Counted from the stretch's first letter, positions 37,817-46,880 are shown. The stretch is 64,000 nucleotides of DNA from Actinocorallia herbida (GCF_003751225.1 NZ_RJKE01000001.1:1488001-1552000); one strand, 5' to 3'. Numbers and translations: made by a program. Notes: a model not told the origin generated them from the sequence alone.

Positions 37817-40800
37817 TCACACCCGGCTCAGGGCGAACGCCAGACCCAGGTCGGCGTCGGTGTGGGTGGGTTCGGCGGCGCCCTCGGTGAGGGCGTCGGC
37901 GAGGACCTCTCCGGCGACCTCGGCACCGTGCGCGCGCAGCGCCGCGGCCATGTCGCCGTCGGTCGCGGTCCAGACCAGCCGGATGCGGTCGGTGACCTCG
38001 AGGCCGGACTGCTTGCGGGCGTCCTGGATCATCCGGACGGCCTCGCGGGCGAGGCCCGCCAGGCGCAGCGCGGGGGTGATCTCCAGGTCGAGGGCGAGGG
38101 TCTCGCCGCCCGCGGACTCCACGGCCCAGCCGGAGCGGGGCCGCTCGGTGACGATGACGTCGCCGGCGCCCAGCTCGACCGTGCCGACCTGGGGCACCTC
38201 GAAGGTGTGGGCGCCCGCGCGCACGTCCGCGACGAGCTCGACCGGGTCGGCCGCGGTGACCGCCTTGGCGACCAGCGGGGTCTGCTTGCCGTACCGCTTG
38301 CCCAGCTCGCGGAAGTTCGGCTTCACCTCGTACTCGACGAGGTCGCCGCCGATCGACGACAGGTCCTCGAACGCGCCGACGTTCAGCTCCTCGGCGATCT
38401 GCGCGCGCAGCGCCTCGGGCAGCCCCGCCCAGCCCGGCGCGCCGACGAGGGCGCGGCCGAGCGGCTGGCGGATGCGGACCGCGGAGGACGTGCGCGCCGC
38501 CCGCCCGAGGTCGACCAGCCGGCGGACGAGCGCCATCTGGGCGGTGAGCGCGGTGTCGACGAGCGCGGGGTCGGCCGTCGGCCAGTCCGCCAGGTGGACG
38601 GACTCCGGCGCGCCCTCGGGCTTGAGCACGTCCCAGACGTGGTCGGTGAGGAACGGGACGAGCGGGGCCATGAGCCGGGTGAGGGTCTCCAGGCACTCGT
38701 ACAGGGTCGCGAAGGCCGAGTGGTTCTCCGGGGTGGTCGGGCCCTCCCAGAAGCGGCGGCGGGAGCGCCGGACGTACCAGTTGGACAGGTCGTCGACGAA
38801 CTCGGTCAGGCGCCGGCCCGCGGCCTGGGTGTCGAACACCTCAAGGGCGGCGGTGACCTCAGCCGTCGTGCGGTGGAGTTCGGCGAGCGCCCAGCGGTCC
38901 AGCAGCGGCCGGTCGGCCGGGGCGGGCGCCTCGGCGAGTCGCGCCGGGGTCCAGGCGCCGTCCTGGGCCGCCGCGGCGTTGGCGTACAGGACGAAGAACG
39001 ACGCGGTGTTCCAGTAGGTCAGCAGGACCTTCCGGACGATCTCCTCAAGGGCGGCGTGGCCGACGCGCCGGGCCGCCCACGGGGAGCCGGAGCAGGCCAT
39101 GAACCAGCGCAGCGCGTCGGCGCCGTGCTGCTCCATGAGGGGGAGCGGCTGGAGGACGTTGCCGAGGTGCTTGGACATCTTCCGGCCGTCCTCGGCGAGG
39201 ATCAGGCCGAGGCACAGGACGTTCTCGTACGAGGACTTGTCGAACACCAGGGTGCCGACGGCCATCAGCGAGTAGAACCAGCCGCGGGTCTGGTCGGTGG
39301 CCTCGCAGATGAACTGGGCCGGGTAGTTGGCCTCGAACTCGGGCAGGTCGGTGTACGGCGCGCCGTGCTGGGCGAACGGCATGGAGCCCGAGTCGTACCA
39401 GGCGTCGATGACGTCGGGGACGCGCTTGGCGGTCTGCGCGCAGACCGGGCAGCCGAAGGTGACGTCGTCGACGAACGGGCGGTGCGGGTCGAGCTCGGAG
39501 TGGTCCTCGCCGGCCAGCTCCGACAGCTCCTTCAGCGAGCCGACGCAGGTGACGTGCTCGTCCGGGCAGATCCACAGCGGCAGGGGCGTGCCCCAGTACC
39601 GCGAGCGCGACAGGGACCAGTCGACGTTGTTGCGCAGCCACTCGCCGTACCGGCCCTCCTTGATCGTCTCGGGGAACCAGTTCGTCCCGGCGTTCTCGCG
39701 GAGCAGCGCGTCCTTGACCGCGGTGGTGCGGATGTACCAGGCGGGCAGCGCGTAGTACAGCAGCGCGGAGTGGCAGCGCCAGCAGTGCGGGTAGCTGTGC
39801 TCGAAGTGGCTGCCGCGGAACAGCAGGCCGCGCTCGCGCAGGTCCTCGGTGAGGCGCTCGTCGGCCTCCTTGAACAGGACGCCGCCGACCATCGGGACGT
39901 CCTCGGCGAAGCGTCCGTCGGGGCCGATCGGGTTGACCACGGGCAGGCCGTAGCGCTTGCAGGTCTGGAGGTCGTCGGCGCCGAAGGCCGGGGCCTGGTG
40001 GACGAGGCCGGTGCCGTCCTCGACGGTGACGTAGTCGGCCAGCAGGACGAAGTGGGCGCCCGGGATCTCGACCAGCTCGAACGGCCGGGAGTACGGGGTG
40101 CGCTCCAGCTCGGTGCCGGAGAAGGACTCGCGGGCGGTCCAGCCCTCGCCGAGCGCGCTCTCCAGCAGGGGCTCGGCGACGATCACCGGCTTCTCGCCGT
40201 CCTTGACCGCCACCACGTAGGTGACGTCCGGGTGCACGGCGACCGCGGTGTTGGACACCAGGGTCCAGGGCGTGGTGGTCCAGATGAGCAGGTCGGCGCC
40301 CTCGAAGCGGCCGGACGTGACGGGCATCCGCACGTAGACCGAGGGGGAGGAGACCGTCTCGTAGCCGCCGGGCTGGCCCAGCTCGTGGTCGGACAGGCCG
40401 GTGCCGCAGCGCGGGCAGTACGGGGTGATCCGGTGGTCCTGGAAGAGCAGGCCCTTGTCCCAGATGACCTTGAGCGACCACCAGACCGACTCGACGTAGG
40501 CAGGGTCCATGGTCCGGTAGGCGTTCGCCAGGTCCGTCCAGTAGCCCATGCGCTCGGTCATCTCTTCGAACGCGTCGGTGTGCCGCATGACCGAGGCGCG
40601 GCAGCGCTCGTTGAACTCGGCGATGCCGTAGGCCTCGATCTGGGGCTTGCCGGACAGGCCCAGCTCCTTCTCGACGGCCACCTCGACGGGCAGGCCGTGG
40701 CAGTCCCAGCCGGCCTTGCGGGGCACGTTGAAGCCCTGCATGGTCTTGAAGCGCGGGAAGACGTCCTTGAAGACGCGGGCCTCGACGTGGTGCACGCCGG

Positions 40801-40963
40801 GCATGCCGTTGGCGGTGGGCGGGCCCTCGTAGAAGACCCAGCGGGGGCCGTCGGCGTTGCGGTCGAGGGAGCGCTGGAAGATCTTCTCGTCCTGCCAGCG
40901 GCTCAGCAGGTCGCGTTCGAGGGCGGGCAGATCCACCTGGGCGGGCAGGGGCCGGAAGGACAC
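37817..40963 (-). CDS. ileS: Isoleucyl-tRNA synthetase
   Basis: This is a class I synthetase of 1048 residues from GTG 40963, with AAAGG about 10 nt upstream. The HIGH-region is at about residue 58 (TANGMPGVHHVEARVFKD), KMSKH in DGRKMSKHLGN is near residue 595, the editing domain lies between, and AGWDCHGLPVEVAVEKELG is conserved. CPRCG is a zinc-type pair. Size and the HHVEA sequence match the long actinobacterial (ileS2-like) form, which in other organisms tolerates mupirocin; that trait is inference. A TTG at 40981 would add six residues but lies in the T-box sequestrator. Confidence 0.95.
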   Translation of the reverse strand: MSFRPLPAQVDLPALERDLLSRWQDEKIFQRSLDRNADGPRWVFYEGPPTANGMPGVHHVEARVFKDVFPRFKTMQGFNVPRKAGWDCHGLPVEVAVEKELGLSGKPQIEAYGIAEFNERCRASVMRHTDAFEEMTERMGYWTDLANAYRTMDPAYVESVWWSLKVIWDKGLLFQDHRITPYCPRCGTGLSDHELGQPGGYETVSSPSVYVRMPVTSGRFEGADLLIWTTTPWTLVSNTAVAVHPDVTYVVAVKDGEKPVIVAEPLLESALGEGWTARESFSGTELERTPYSRPFELVEIPGAHFVLLADYVTVEDGTGLVHQAPAFGADDLQTCKRYGLPVVNPIGPDGRFAEDVPMVGGVLFKEADERLTEDLRERGLLFRGSHFEHSYPHCWRCHSALLYYALPAWYIRTTAVKDALLRENAGTNWFPETIKEGRYGEWLRNNVDWSLSRSRYWGTPLPLWICPDEHVTCVGSLKELSELAGEDHSELDPHRPFVDDVTFGCPVCAQTAKRVPDVIDAWYDSGSMPFAQHGAPYTDLPEFEANYPAQFICEATDQTRGWFYSLMAVGTLVFDKSSYENVLCLGLILAEDGRKMSKHLGNVLQPLPLMEQHGADALRWFMACSGSPWAARRVGHAALEEIVRKVLLTYWNTASFFVLYANAAAAQDGAWTPARLAEAPAPADRPLLDRWALAELHRTTAEVTAALEVFDTQAAGRRLTEFVDDLSNWYVRRSRRRFWEGPTTPENHSAFATLYECLETLTRLMAPLVPFLTDHVWDVLKPEGAPESVHLADWPTADPALVDTALTAQMALVRRLVDLGRAARTSSAVRIRQPLGRALVGAPGWAGLPEALRAQIAEELNVGAFEDLSSIGGDLVEYEVKPNFRELGKRYGKQTPLVAKAVTAADPVELVADVRAGAHTFEVPQVGTVELGAGDVIVTERPRSGWAVESAGGETLALDLEITPALRLAGLAREAVRMIQDARKQSGLEVTDRIRLVWTATDGDMAAALRAHGAEVAGEVLADALTEGAAEPTHTDADLGLAFALSRV

Positions 40964-40973
40964 GGCGGTCGCA

Positions 40974-41245
40974 CCTTTCAAGACTGAACTTCTGGGACGG
41001 AAGTCTGGTGAGTCTTGAAGGGACGACCTCGGGCGATGCGCTCGCCGGGCCGCGGTACCACCCCTCTTGACCGAGCCCGACGCTTCGGGCGCGATCCACT
41101 TCGTTCAGTCCGGCTGCCGGTTCTACTGGGCCTCGGGTGAAGGCCCGGGGCCGTTCTTCCGGCGGCTCCGGGGTGATTGCCCCATCGCTGCCTTGCCGAC
41201 GACTGTCACGATTGTAGAGCCACTCGGTGATCGCGCTCGACCCGG
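40974..41245 (-). promoter_or_regulatory. T-box riboswitch (translational) controlling ileS
   Basis: On the minus strand the leader contains AGGGGTGGTACCGCGG (41066-41051), the canonical T-box that pairs with uncharged tRNA. Upstream is a very short stem I (GAGC...GCTC) whose loop holds GATCACCGAGTGG, giving an AUC isoleucine specifier (41231-41229). Downstream, AGTCTTGAA (41011-41019 plus strand) pairs with its complement at 40977-40985, so the AAAGG ribosome site of ileS would be sequestered. This matches the short-stem-I, translation-type T-boxes known for actinobacterial ileS. The 41273-41569 stretch shows nothing I can support. TTGACC (41272-41267) could be its -35, but no good -10 is seen. 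Confidence 0.9.
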
Positions 41246-41569
41246 TTTCCGGCCGTCGGGGTCTTCGGTCAAGGAGCACCCAAGGGAAGGTGAGGAAGAT
41301 GGCTGTGCGGCCGGTGATCCGGGCGGGTCCCGGGGCGTGCGGCCGCCGGCGGGCGCGACCAGTCGGGGAAAGGTCGCCGAGATCGACGGTGATGTGATCC
41401 AGCTCACTGAAAAGATCGACCAATTGCGCGGTTCCTGACACCGCGTCGTGGGGCATATGCGGGTGGTGACCGATCGGCAGCGCCCCCGGGTGTTTGCCGT
41501 CCCGCCGAATGGAGACCTATGCTTCCCGCACTGCCCGTCGAAGAGAAGCTCGACGCGAGGGGGCCCGCG

Positions 41570-42055
41570 ATGGCCGGAACCGCGAGCGTGAAGAACAAGT
41601 CGGCACAGTCCAAGCCCGCCGCCGACAAGGCGGCAGCCGAGAAGGCGAAGGCGGCGGCCAAGGCCGACGCGCTCCCCGTGCGCGAGGGCGAGGAACACTG
41701 GACGGTCAAGGAGCTCGCCGAGGTCAGGACCAGGCTGAGCGCGGAGATCGAGGAGTTCACCGCGGAGATCAGGGCCGCGCAGAACCAGGCCGCCGAACAC
41801 GGCGACTCCGGCGAGGGCGCGGGCGACGACCAGGCCGACGCGGGCGCCAAGACCTACGAGCGGGAGCACGAGCTCGCGCTGACCAACAACTGCCGCGATC
41901 TGCTGGAGCAGAACGAGCGCGCGATCGCGCGCATCGACGCGGGCACCTATGGTGTATGTGACAACTGCGGGCAGGCGATCGGCAAAGCGCGCCTCCAGGC
42001 CTTCCCGCGGGCGACTCTGTGTGTGACATGCAAACAACGCGAGGAGCGTCGCTGA
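41570..42055 (+). CDS. TraR/DksA family zinc-finger protein
   Basis: From ATG 41570 (GAGGGGG 6 nt upstream) this is 161 residues. A Lys/Ala-rich N-terminus is followed by a coiled coil (EVRTRLSAEIEEFTAEIRAAQ) and the C4 zinc finger CDNCGQAIGKARLQAFPRAT...LCVTCK near the C-terminus. DksA/TraR proteins bind the secondary channel of RNA polymerase, but the actinobacterial members are poorly characterised. ATG 41519 with GGAG 4 nt upstream is an alternative. It lies upstream of lspA, overlapping it. Confidence 0.9.
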   Translation: MAGTASVKNKSAQSKPAADKAAAEKAKAAAKADALPVREGEEHWTVKELAEVRTRLSAEIEEFTAEIRAAQNQAAEHGDSGEGAGDDQADAGAKTYEREHELALTNNCRDLLEQNERAIARIDAGTYGVCDNCGQAIGKARLQAFPRATLCVTCKQREERR

Positions 42056-42723
42056 GCGACGCCAACGATTCTCAGGGAGCCGGGACCATTTCCGATGCGC
42101 AGACGGGGTCCCGGCCCCGACGTCATATCGTCCTGTTCGGGTGCGTGGCACTGCTGGCCGTGCTGATCGACCAGGTCGCCAAGATCGTGGTCGTGGCGAC
42201 GCTGGAGGGCCAGCGCCCGATCGAGCTGCCGCTCGGCATCAGCACGCTGCGCGTGGTGCGCAACGCGGGCGCGGCCTTCTCCATCGGCACCGGGATGACC
42301 TGGATCTTCACGATCATCGCGCTCGGCGTGGCCGTGGCGATCATCCGCTACGCCAAGGATCTGCGCAGCACCCCGTGGGCGATCACGCTCGGCCTGCTGC
42401 TGGGCGGCGCGGTCGGCAACCTGATCGACCGGCTGGTCCGGGCGCCGGGCGTCTTCCACGGCCATGTCGTCGACTGGATCGAGTGGCCGGCCTGGCCGTT
42501 CTTCGACGGGTGGCCGGTGTTCAACCTCGCCGACTCCTGCATCCTCTTCGGCGGCGCCTTCGCCGTCCTCCTCGCCGGGCTCGGCTACCAGCCGGACGGC
42601 TCCCGCGAGACCAAGGCGTCACGCGAGGAGGCCGCCGAGGAGGCCCCTGACGAATCCGTCGAGGACGCCCCGGCACCCGCCGACAGGACCCCGGCCGACG
42701 CCGCGCCGGAGGTGAAGGAATGA
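42028..42723 (+). CDS. lspA: Lipoprotein signal peptidase (SPase II)
   Basis: This aspartyl protease of about 231 residues cleaves signal peptides of prolipoproteins in the membrane. Four membrane helices are visible; [22 protein letters not shown] and [12 protein letters not shown] hold the conserved blocks with the catalytic aspartates. An acidic, alanine-rich cytoplasmic tail follows. The start is uncertain: ATG 42028 lies inside the dksA-like gene without an SD, whereas CTG 42052 has GAGGAG 5 nt upstream and overlaps the preceding stop (CTGA). The stop overlaps rluD (ATGA). Confidence 0.93.
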   Translation: MQTTRGASLSDANDSQGAGTISDAQTGSRPRRHIVLFGCVALLAVLIDQVAKIVVVATLEGQRPIELPLGISTLRVVRNAGAAFSIGTGMTWIFTIIALGVAVAIIRYAKDLRSTPWAITLGLLLGGAVGNLIDRLVRAPGVFHGHVVDWIEWPAWPFFDGWPVFNLADSCILFGGAFAVLLAGLGYQPDGSRETKASREEAAEEAPDESVEDAPAPADRTPADAAPEVKE

Positions 42724-43649
42724 GCGATCAGCGCTCCCTCTACGTGCCCGAGGGCCTTGAGGGCGAACGGGTCGACACCGCGCTGGCCAGGCTGTTCGGC
42801 CTCTCGCGCGGCCGCGCCGCCGAGGTGATCGCGGCCGGCGACGTGCAGATCGACGGCCGCGAGGTCGCCAAGTCCGACCGGGTGACCGCCGGGGCCTGGC
42901 TGGAGGTGCTGCTCCCGCCGCCGCCGAGCGCCCCCGTGCCGATCGCCGAGCCCGTGCCGGGCATGGCGATCGTGTACGAGGACGACGACATCATCGTGGT
43001 CAACAAGCCCATCGGGGTCGCGGCCCACCCCACCACCGGCTGGACCGGCCCGACCGTGATCGGCGGCCTGCTGGGCACGGGCCACACCGTCGCCACGAGC
43101 GGCGCGGCCGAGCGCCAGGGGATCGTGCACCGGCTGGACGCCAACACCACCGGCTGCATGGTGGTGGCCAAGAGCGAGCGGGCCTACTCGCGCCTCAAGC
43201 GCGCCTTCCACGACCGCGAGGTGACCAAGCGCTACCACGCCCTCGTCCAGGGCCACCCGGACCCGTTCCGGGGCACCGTGGACGCGCCGATCGACCGGCA
43301 CCCGTCCGGCAACGGGCGGTTCGCGGTGGTCGCGGGCGGCAGGCCCTCGGTCACCCACTACGACACGATCGAGGCGTTCCGGGCGGCGTCCCTGCTGGAC
43401 ATCACCCTGGAGACCGGCCGCACCCACCAGATCCGGGTGCACATGTCGGCGCTGCGCCACCCGTGCGTCGGCGACCTGCTCTACGGGGCGGACCCGACCC
43501 TCGCCGCGCGCCTGGGCGTCCAGCGCCAGTGGCTGCACGCGGTCAAGCTGGGCTTCATGCACCCGGCGACCGACGAGTACGTCGAGTTCACCAGCGCCTA
43601 CCCCGACGACCTCCAGAAGGCGCTGGACGTCGTCGCGGCGGAGTCCTGA
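42720..43649 (+). CDS. RluD/RluA family pseudouridine synthase
   Basis: This 309-residue protein has an N-terminal S4 RNA-binding domain ([21 protein letters not shown]) and the RluA catalytic core: [12 protein letters not shown], then [17 protein letters not shown] with the catalytic aspartate in HRLD, and [19 protein letters not shown]. It isomerises uridines in 23S rRNA. The catalytic motif is HRLDANTTG rather than the common HRLDKDTSG, but the Asp is intact. It lies between lspA (4-nt overlap) and the GNAT gene (TGATG). Confidence 0.94.
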   Translation: MSDQRSLYVPEGLEGERVDTALARLFGLSRGRAAEVIAAGDVQIDGREVAKSDRVTAGAWLEVLLPPPPSAPVPIAEPVPGMAIVYEDDDIIVVNKPIGVAAHPTTGWTGPTVIGGLLGTGHTVATSGAAERQGIVHRLDANTTGCMVVAKSERAYSRLKRAFHDREVTKRYHALVQGHPDPFRGTVDAPIDRHPSGNGRFAVVAGGRPSVTHYDTIEAFRAASLLDITLETGRTHQIRVHMSALRHPCVGDLLYGADPTLAARLGVQRQWLHAVKLGFMHPATDEYVEFTSAYPDDLQKALDVVAAES

Positions 43650-44164
43650 TGGTGATGGCGCCGGAGCCGGAGATCGTCCTCGTGGAGGGCGCGGAGGGCC
43701 TCGGAGACGCCTTCGAGGTCCGCTTCGAGGTCTTCGTCGGCGAGCAGGGCGTGCCCGAGGAGATCGAGGTCGATGACCTCGACGACGTCGCCGACCACTT
43801 CGTCGCACGCTCCGGCGACGTCCCGCTCGGCACGGTCCGGCTGCTCACGCGGGTGCGCGAGGGCGTCGGCGTGCTCGGCCGCCTCGCGGTGCGCGAGCCG
43901 GCCCGGGGCACGGGCCTGGGCGCGGCGCTGGTGCGGGCGGTGGAGGACCACGCGCGCGCACGCGGCCTGAGCGCGATCGAACTGCACGCTCAGACCCACG
44001 CCGCGGGGTTCTACGCCCGCCTCGGCTACACCGCGTTCTGCCCGGTGCACGGGCGCCCCGGCGAAGCCGGGTTCTCAAAGTGCCCGTGCACCGGGCCAGG
44101 GGAGTACGGTCCGGAGGAGATGGAGGCGGGCATCCCGCACGTCTGGATGAGGCGCGAGCTGTAG
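43649..44164 (+). CDS. GNAT family N-acetyltransferase with an internal insertion
   Basis: From ATG 43649 (TGATG overlap with rluD) the product is 171 residues, similar to ElaA-type acetyltransferases: EVRFEVFVGEQGVPEEIEVD at the N-terminus, the acetyl-CoA loop LAVREPARGTGLGAALV, and FYARLGYTAF. Normally this is followed directly by an EAGIPHVWM-like end. Here about 24 residues rich in Cys, Gly and Pro intervene (about residues 130-153), encoded by a palindromic DNA segment. The substrate is unknown. Confidence 0.88.
   Translation: MVMAPEPEIVLVEGAEGLGDAFEVRFEVFVGEQGVPEEIEVDDLDDVADHFVARSGDVPLGTVRLLTRVREGVGVLGRLAVREPARGTGLGAALVRAVEDHARARGLSAIELHAQTHAAGFYARLGYTAFCPVHGRPGEAGFSKCPCTGPGEYGPEEMEAGIPHVWMRREL
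44040..44096. repeat. Nested palindrome inside the GNAT gene
   Basis: GCCCGGTGCACGGGC (44040-44054) and GCCCGTGCACCGGGC (44082-44096) are perfect 15-bp inverted copies. Between them CCCGGC (44057-44062) and GCCGGG (44066-44071) form a second hairpin with a GAA loop. The whole element fits the stretch that interrupts the usual GNAT C-terminus and keeps the reading frame open. Confidence 0.8.
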
Positions 44165-44169
44165 GGGGC

Positions 44170-44691
44170 TCAGCCCTCGATCTCGCCCAGGCTGACGCGC
44201 ACAGCGTGGATCGCCGCGTCGTAGAGGTCGGACTCCACCAGGGACGCGCCGGGGAAGCGGGCCAGCTCGCGCTGGAGGTCGGCGACCGACAGGTGGCTGA
44301 TCAGCAGTGCGAGCGCGGTGCTGCCCGGCGGGACCGCCTCGCGCAGCTCGGCGATCTTCTCGTCCTTGATCCCGGTGTCGATCAGTTTGCCGAGCAGCGC
44401 GCCGCCGCCCGCGCTCGCCGCGCCCGCGACGAGCCCGCCGACCGGCCCGCCGAGCAGGGTGCCCAGCAGCAGGCCCCACATCCCCGCGCCCAGGGCGCCC
44501 CGCCCCGGGGTGACGTCGCGGGTCTCGCGGACGATCGACTTGCCGTCGGGTTCCCGCTCGATGAAGACCGCGTCGTGCACCTGGAGCTGCTCGTGCTTCT
44601 GCATCCGGGCCGCGGTGAGCATGAACTCGCTCGCCTTGAGCGGGTCGTCGAACCCGATCACGAGGAGTTTCTGCTGCGGTTGGTCTGCCAT
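44170..44691 (-). CDS. DUF1269 family protein
   Basis: This 173-residue protein begins MADQPQQKLLVIGFDDPLKA, with a conserved DUF1269 pattern, a central glycine/alanine-rich membrane-inserting segment (GALGAGMWGLLLGTLLGGPV...VAGAASAGGG) and a C-terminal ALALLISHLSVADLQRELAR part. DUF1269 proteins are predicted membrane-associated stress proteins without known activity. It is convergent with the GNAT gene, 5 nt between stops. Confidence 0.87.
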   Translation of the reverse strand: MADQPQQKLLVIGFDDPLKASEFMLTAARMQKHEQLQVHDAVFIEREPDGKSIVRETRDVTPGRGALGAGMWGLLLGTLLGGPVGGLVAGAASAGGGALLGKLIDTGIKDEKIAELREAVPPGSTALALLISHLSVADLQRELARFPGASLVESDLYDAAIHAVRVSLGEIEG

Positions 44692-44744
44692 GATCCCCAC
44701 CCTTCCCGTCCGGGACTCTCCCGGAACTTCACTACGATGGGATC

Positions 44745-45023
44745 ATGCGCCCGATTGATTCAGAAACCGCCACATTGGCGGAGGTGCGTTCCGCCATCGA
44801 CCAGGTGGACGCGGAACTCGCCGCGCTGCTGGAGCGCCGCGCCGCCCTCGCGGCCGAGGTGCAGCGGATCAAGCCCGTCGGCGGGCACCGGGGGCGCGAC
44901 GCCGCCCGGGAGGCCGCGATCGTCGAGGCGATGCTGCCGCTCGCGCCGAGCTTCTCCCGCGAGCACCTGGCCCGGATCATGAACGCGGTCATCGAGGCCG
45001 GCCTCGACGCCTCGGGCGTCTAG
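44745..45023 (+). CDS. Chorismate mutase (AroQ class)
   Basis: This is a single-domain protein of 92 residues. EVRSAIDQVDAELAALLERR, then AALAAEVQRIKP and GRDAAREAAIVEAML give the conserved Arg/Lys active-site set of AroQ-fold mutases, which convert chorismate to prephenate for Phe/Tyr synthesis. TACGAT (44733-44738) 6 nt before the ATG suggests leaderless transcription. Confidence 0.92.
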   Translation: MRPIDSETATLAEVRSAIDQVDAELAALLERRAALAAEVQRIKPVGGHRGRDAAREAAIVEAMLPLAPSFSREHLARIMNAVIEAGLDASGV

Positions 45024-45034
45024 GCTCAGGGCCC

Positions 45035-45523
45035 ATGGCGAAAGGCGCATCCAAGGGCACCCCGGCGACCGTCGCGGCGGCGAAGGCGGGGATCCAGTAC
45101 AGCCTGCACCCTTACGAGGTCGACGAGCACGCGGCCTCCTATGGCGAGGCCGCGGCCGAGGCGCTCGGCGTCCCGCCCGAGCGGCTGTTCAAGACCCTCC
45201 TGGCCGAGGTGGACGGCAGGCTGACGGTCGGGGTGGTGCCCGTGGCGGGCCAGCTCGACCTGAAGGCGCTGGCCGCGGCCGTCGGCGGCAAGAAGGCCCA
45301 GATGGCCGAGCCCGCCGATGCCGAGCGGGCCACCGGCTACGTGGTCGGCGGGATCAGCCCGCTCGGGCAGCGCAAGCGGCTCCCGACCGTGGTCGACGAC
45401 AGCGCGTCAGCGTTCCCGACCGTCTACGTCTCCGCCGGGCGGCGCGGCCTCCAGATCGAACTCGCCCCCGCCGACCTCGTCCGCCTCACCGGCGCCGGGC
45501 TGGCCGCCATCGGCCGCAGGTAG
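45035..45523 (+). CDS. ybaK: Cys-tRNA(Pro) deacylase (YbaK/EbsC)
   Basis: This 162-residue trans-editing protein removes Cys from mischarged tRNA(Pro). SYGEAAAEALGVPPERLFKTL holds the family core with the catalytic lysine in RLFKTL, and GYVVGGISPLGQRKRLPTVVD is diagnostic. TAGGCT 8 nt before the ATG overlaps the stop of the chorismate mutase gene. Its last 117 nt overlap the opposite-strand DUF2567 gene. Confidence 0.93.
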   Translation: MAKGASKGTPATVAAAKAGIQYSLHPYEVDEHAASYGEAAAEALGVPPERLFKTLLAEVDGRLTVGVVPVAGQLDLKALAAAVGGKKAQMAEPADAERATGYVVGGISPLGQRKRLPTVVDDSASAFPTVYVSAGRRGLQIELAPADLVRLTGAGLAAIGRR

Positions 45524-46003
45524 CCGCCGGGCGACGTCCAGCGCCTCGAGGACGCCGAAGGCGATCACCGAGACGAGCGGCCAGAGCGTCAGGACACCCT
45601 TGGCCTGGAGGTCGAGCGGGCCGAGGACCCGAGTGCCGTCGGCCCCGGAGGCGACCGCCCGGGTGAACGCGGCGAGGCCGAACCGGTGGCCGAGCCACCA
45701 GGCGACGAACGAGCCGAGCAGGCCTCCCGTGCCCAGCGCGAGGACCAGGGCGACGTCGCGGCCCCTGCCGCCCCGCCAGTAGGCGAGGGCCCCGGCCGCC
45801 AGGCCGAAGGCCGCGCAGACCGCGGCGAACCTGCCGTCGGCGCCGATGAGGTCCTGCGTCTCGGGGTCGAGGAGGTGCGCCTTCCCCGAGACGATGATGT
45901 ACTCCGGCCGGACGGCCAGCCACACCCACAGCAGCCCGGCGGGTACGCCGACCAGGGCCAGCGTCCCGGTCAGGGTCGCCCAGACGCGCAGTTGCCGGGC
46001 CAA
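45407..46003 (-). CDS. DUF2567 membrane protein
   Basis: This is about 198 residues with four membrane helices (first LTGTLALVGVPAGLLWVWLA; also FAAVCAAFGLAAGALAYW, LALGTGGLLGSFVAWWLG and LTLWPLVSVIAFGVLEAL). The sequence between helices (GKAHLLDPETQDLIGADGRF) is a DUF2567 hallmark. The TTG at 46003 follows AGGAG by 9 nt. The polar C-terminal tail of about 38 residues is encoded antisense to the end of ybaK, so it may be an accidental extension. Function is unknown. Confidence 0.87.
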   Translation of the reverse strand: MARQLRVWATLTGTLALVGVPAGLLWVWLAVRPEYIIVSGKAHLLDPETQDLIGADGRFAAVCAAFGLAAGALAYWRGGRGRDVALVLALGTGGLLGSFVAWWLGHRFGLAAFTRAVASGADGTRVLGPLDLQAKGVLTLWPLVSVIAFGVLEALDVARRLPAADGGQPGAGEADEVGGGEFDLEAAPPGGDVDGRER

Positions 46004-46114
46004 ATAGTCACGCTCCTGACGTCCCGGAAAGTTGATCTCTCGCAGCGTAACGCCACCGAGGGGTCCCTCCGGGAAGGGGACACAAACCGGGCCGCCGCGG
46101 GTAGTGTTCCGAAC

Positions 46115-46798
46115 ATGTCAGGATTCAGCTCGGCGTTCGAACGCCTCGGTGCCGCGCTGTCCGCCATCGTCCTGTCCCAGCAGGAGATCCTGGCGGCCCG
46201 ACTGCCCCGCGCCGACTGGAGCGCCGACCTCAACGGCCGGACCTACACCAGCGGGGAGACCACTGTAAGGGTGAACCTCCTCGGCAGCTACGCCTCACGA
46301 GAGCGTACCTGGTTGTGGGGATGGGCCAACGCCCAGTTCGGCCCCGCCCACCCCGCCGTCGTGCCGACCATGGCCGTCCGGGAGCTGGGCACCCGCCTGG
46401 GCGTGCCGGAGTTCACCGACCCCGAGGTCGACCTCTCATGGTTCGAGGGCGGCCACGCGGGCCATCTGATCGCCGTCGCGGCCGCCGGGGTGCTCGGCGG
46501 GTCGGGCTACATAGGCGCGGGCTACGACGGGGGCTCGGCCTACCTGCTCGTCGACGACCCCGCGATCCCGCCCCCGGCCTTCGACGCCGCCGCCGTGCCC
46601 GCCCTGATCGGCAAGGCCGTCTCGCTCTTCCCCGCCGACCCCCAGCTGACCCTCACCCGCTTCCTGGCCCACCACCACGTGCCCCACCGCCGCTCCGGCG
46701 CCCGCACCGAGGCCCGGCTGCCCGGCGGCGGCACCGCCTCCGCCGACTTCTCCGGCGAGCCCGCCTTCGCCGACTGGGCCACCCCCGCCCGCGTCTGA
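46115..46798 (+). CDS. DUF6882-like protein
   Basis: This 227-residue soluble protein contains [20 protein letters not shown], typical of DUF6882-like actinobacterial proteins, followed by a small helical core ([23 protein letters not shown]). I assign the family by pattern only. Start ATG 46115, 7 nt after TAGTGT (46102-46107), suggests leaderless expression. Function is unknown. Confidence 0.72.
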   Translation: MSGFSSAFERLGAALSAIVLSQQEILAARLPRADWSADLNGRTYTSGETTVRVNLLGSYASRERTWLWGWANAQFGPAHPAVVPTMAVRELGTRLGVPEFTDPEVDLSWFEGGHAGHLIAVAAAGVLGGSGYIGAGYDGGSAYLLVDDPAIPPPAFDAAAVPALIGKAVSLFPADPQLTLTRFLAHHHVPHRRSGARTEARLPGGGTASADFSGEPAFADWATPARV

Positions 46799-46880
46799 CC
46801 GGCCCCATCGGCCCCGCTCGGCGTCTCAGCACCTGAAACCGATTCCCGACCCCGGCGTCGCTGTCCGTAGACTTGGCTCT

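Noticed and set aside
41067-41438. Plus-strand reading frame of 123 codons before the dksA-like gene
   Set aside because: It is antisense to the ileS T-box leader, shows no domain and no SD; the RNA structure explains the sequence.
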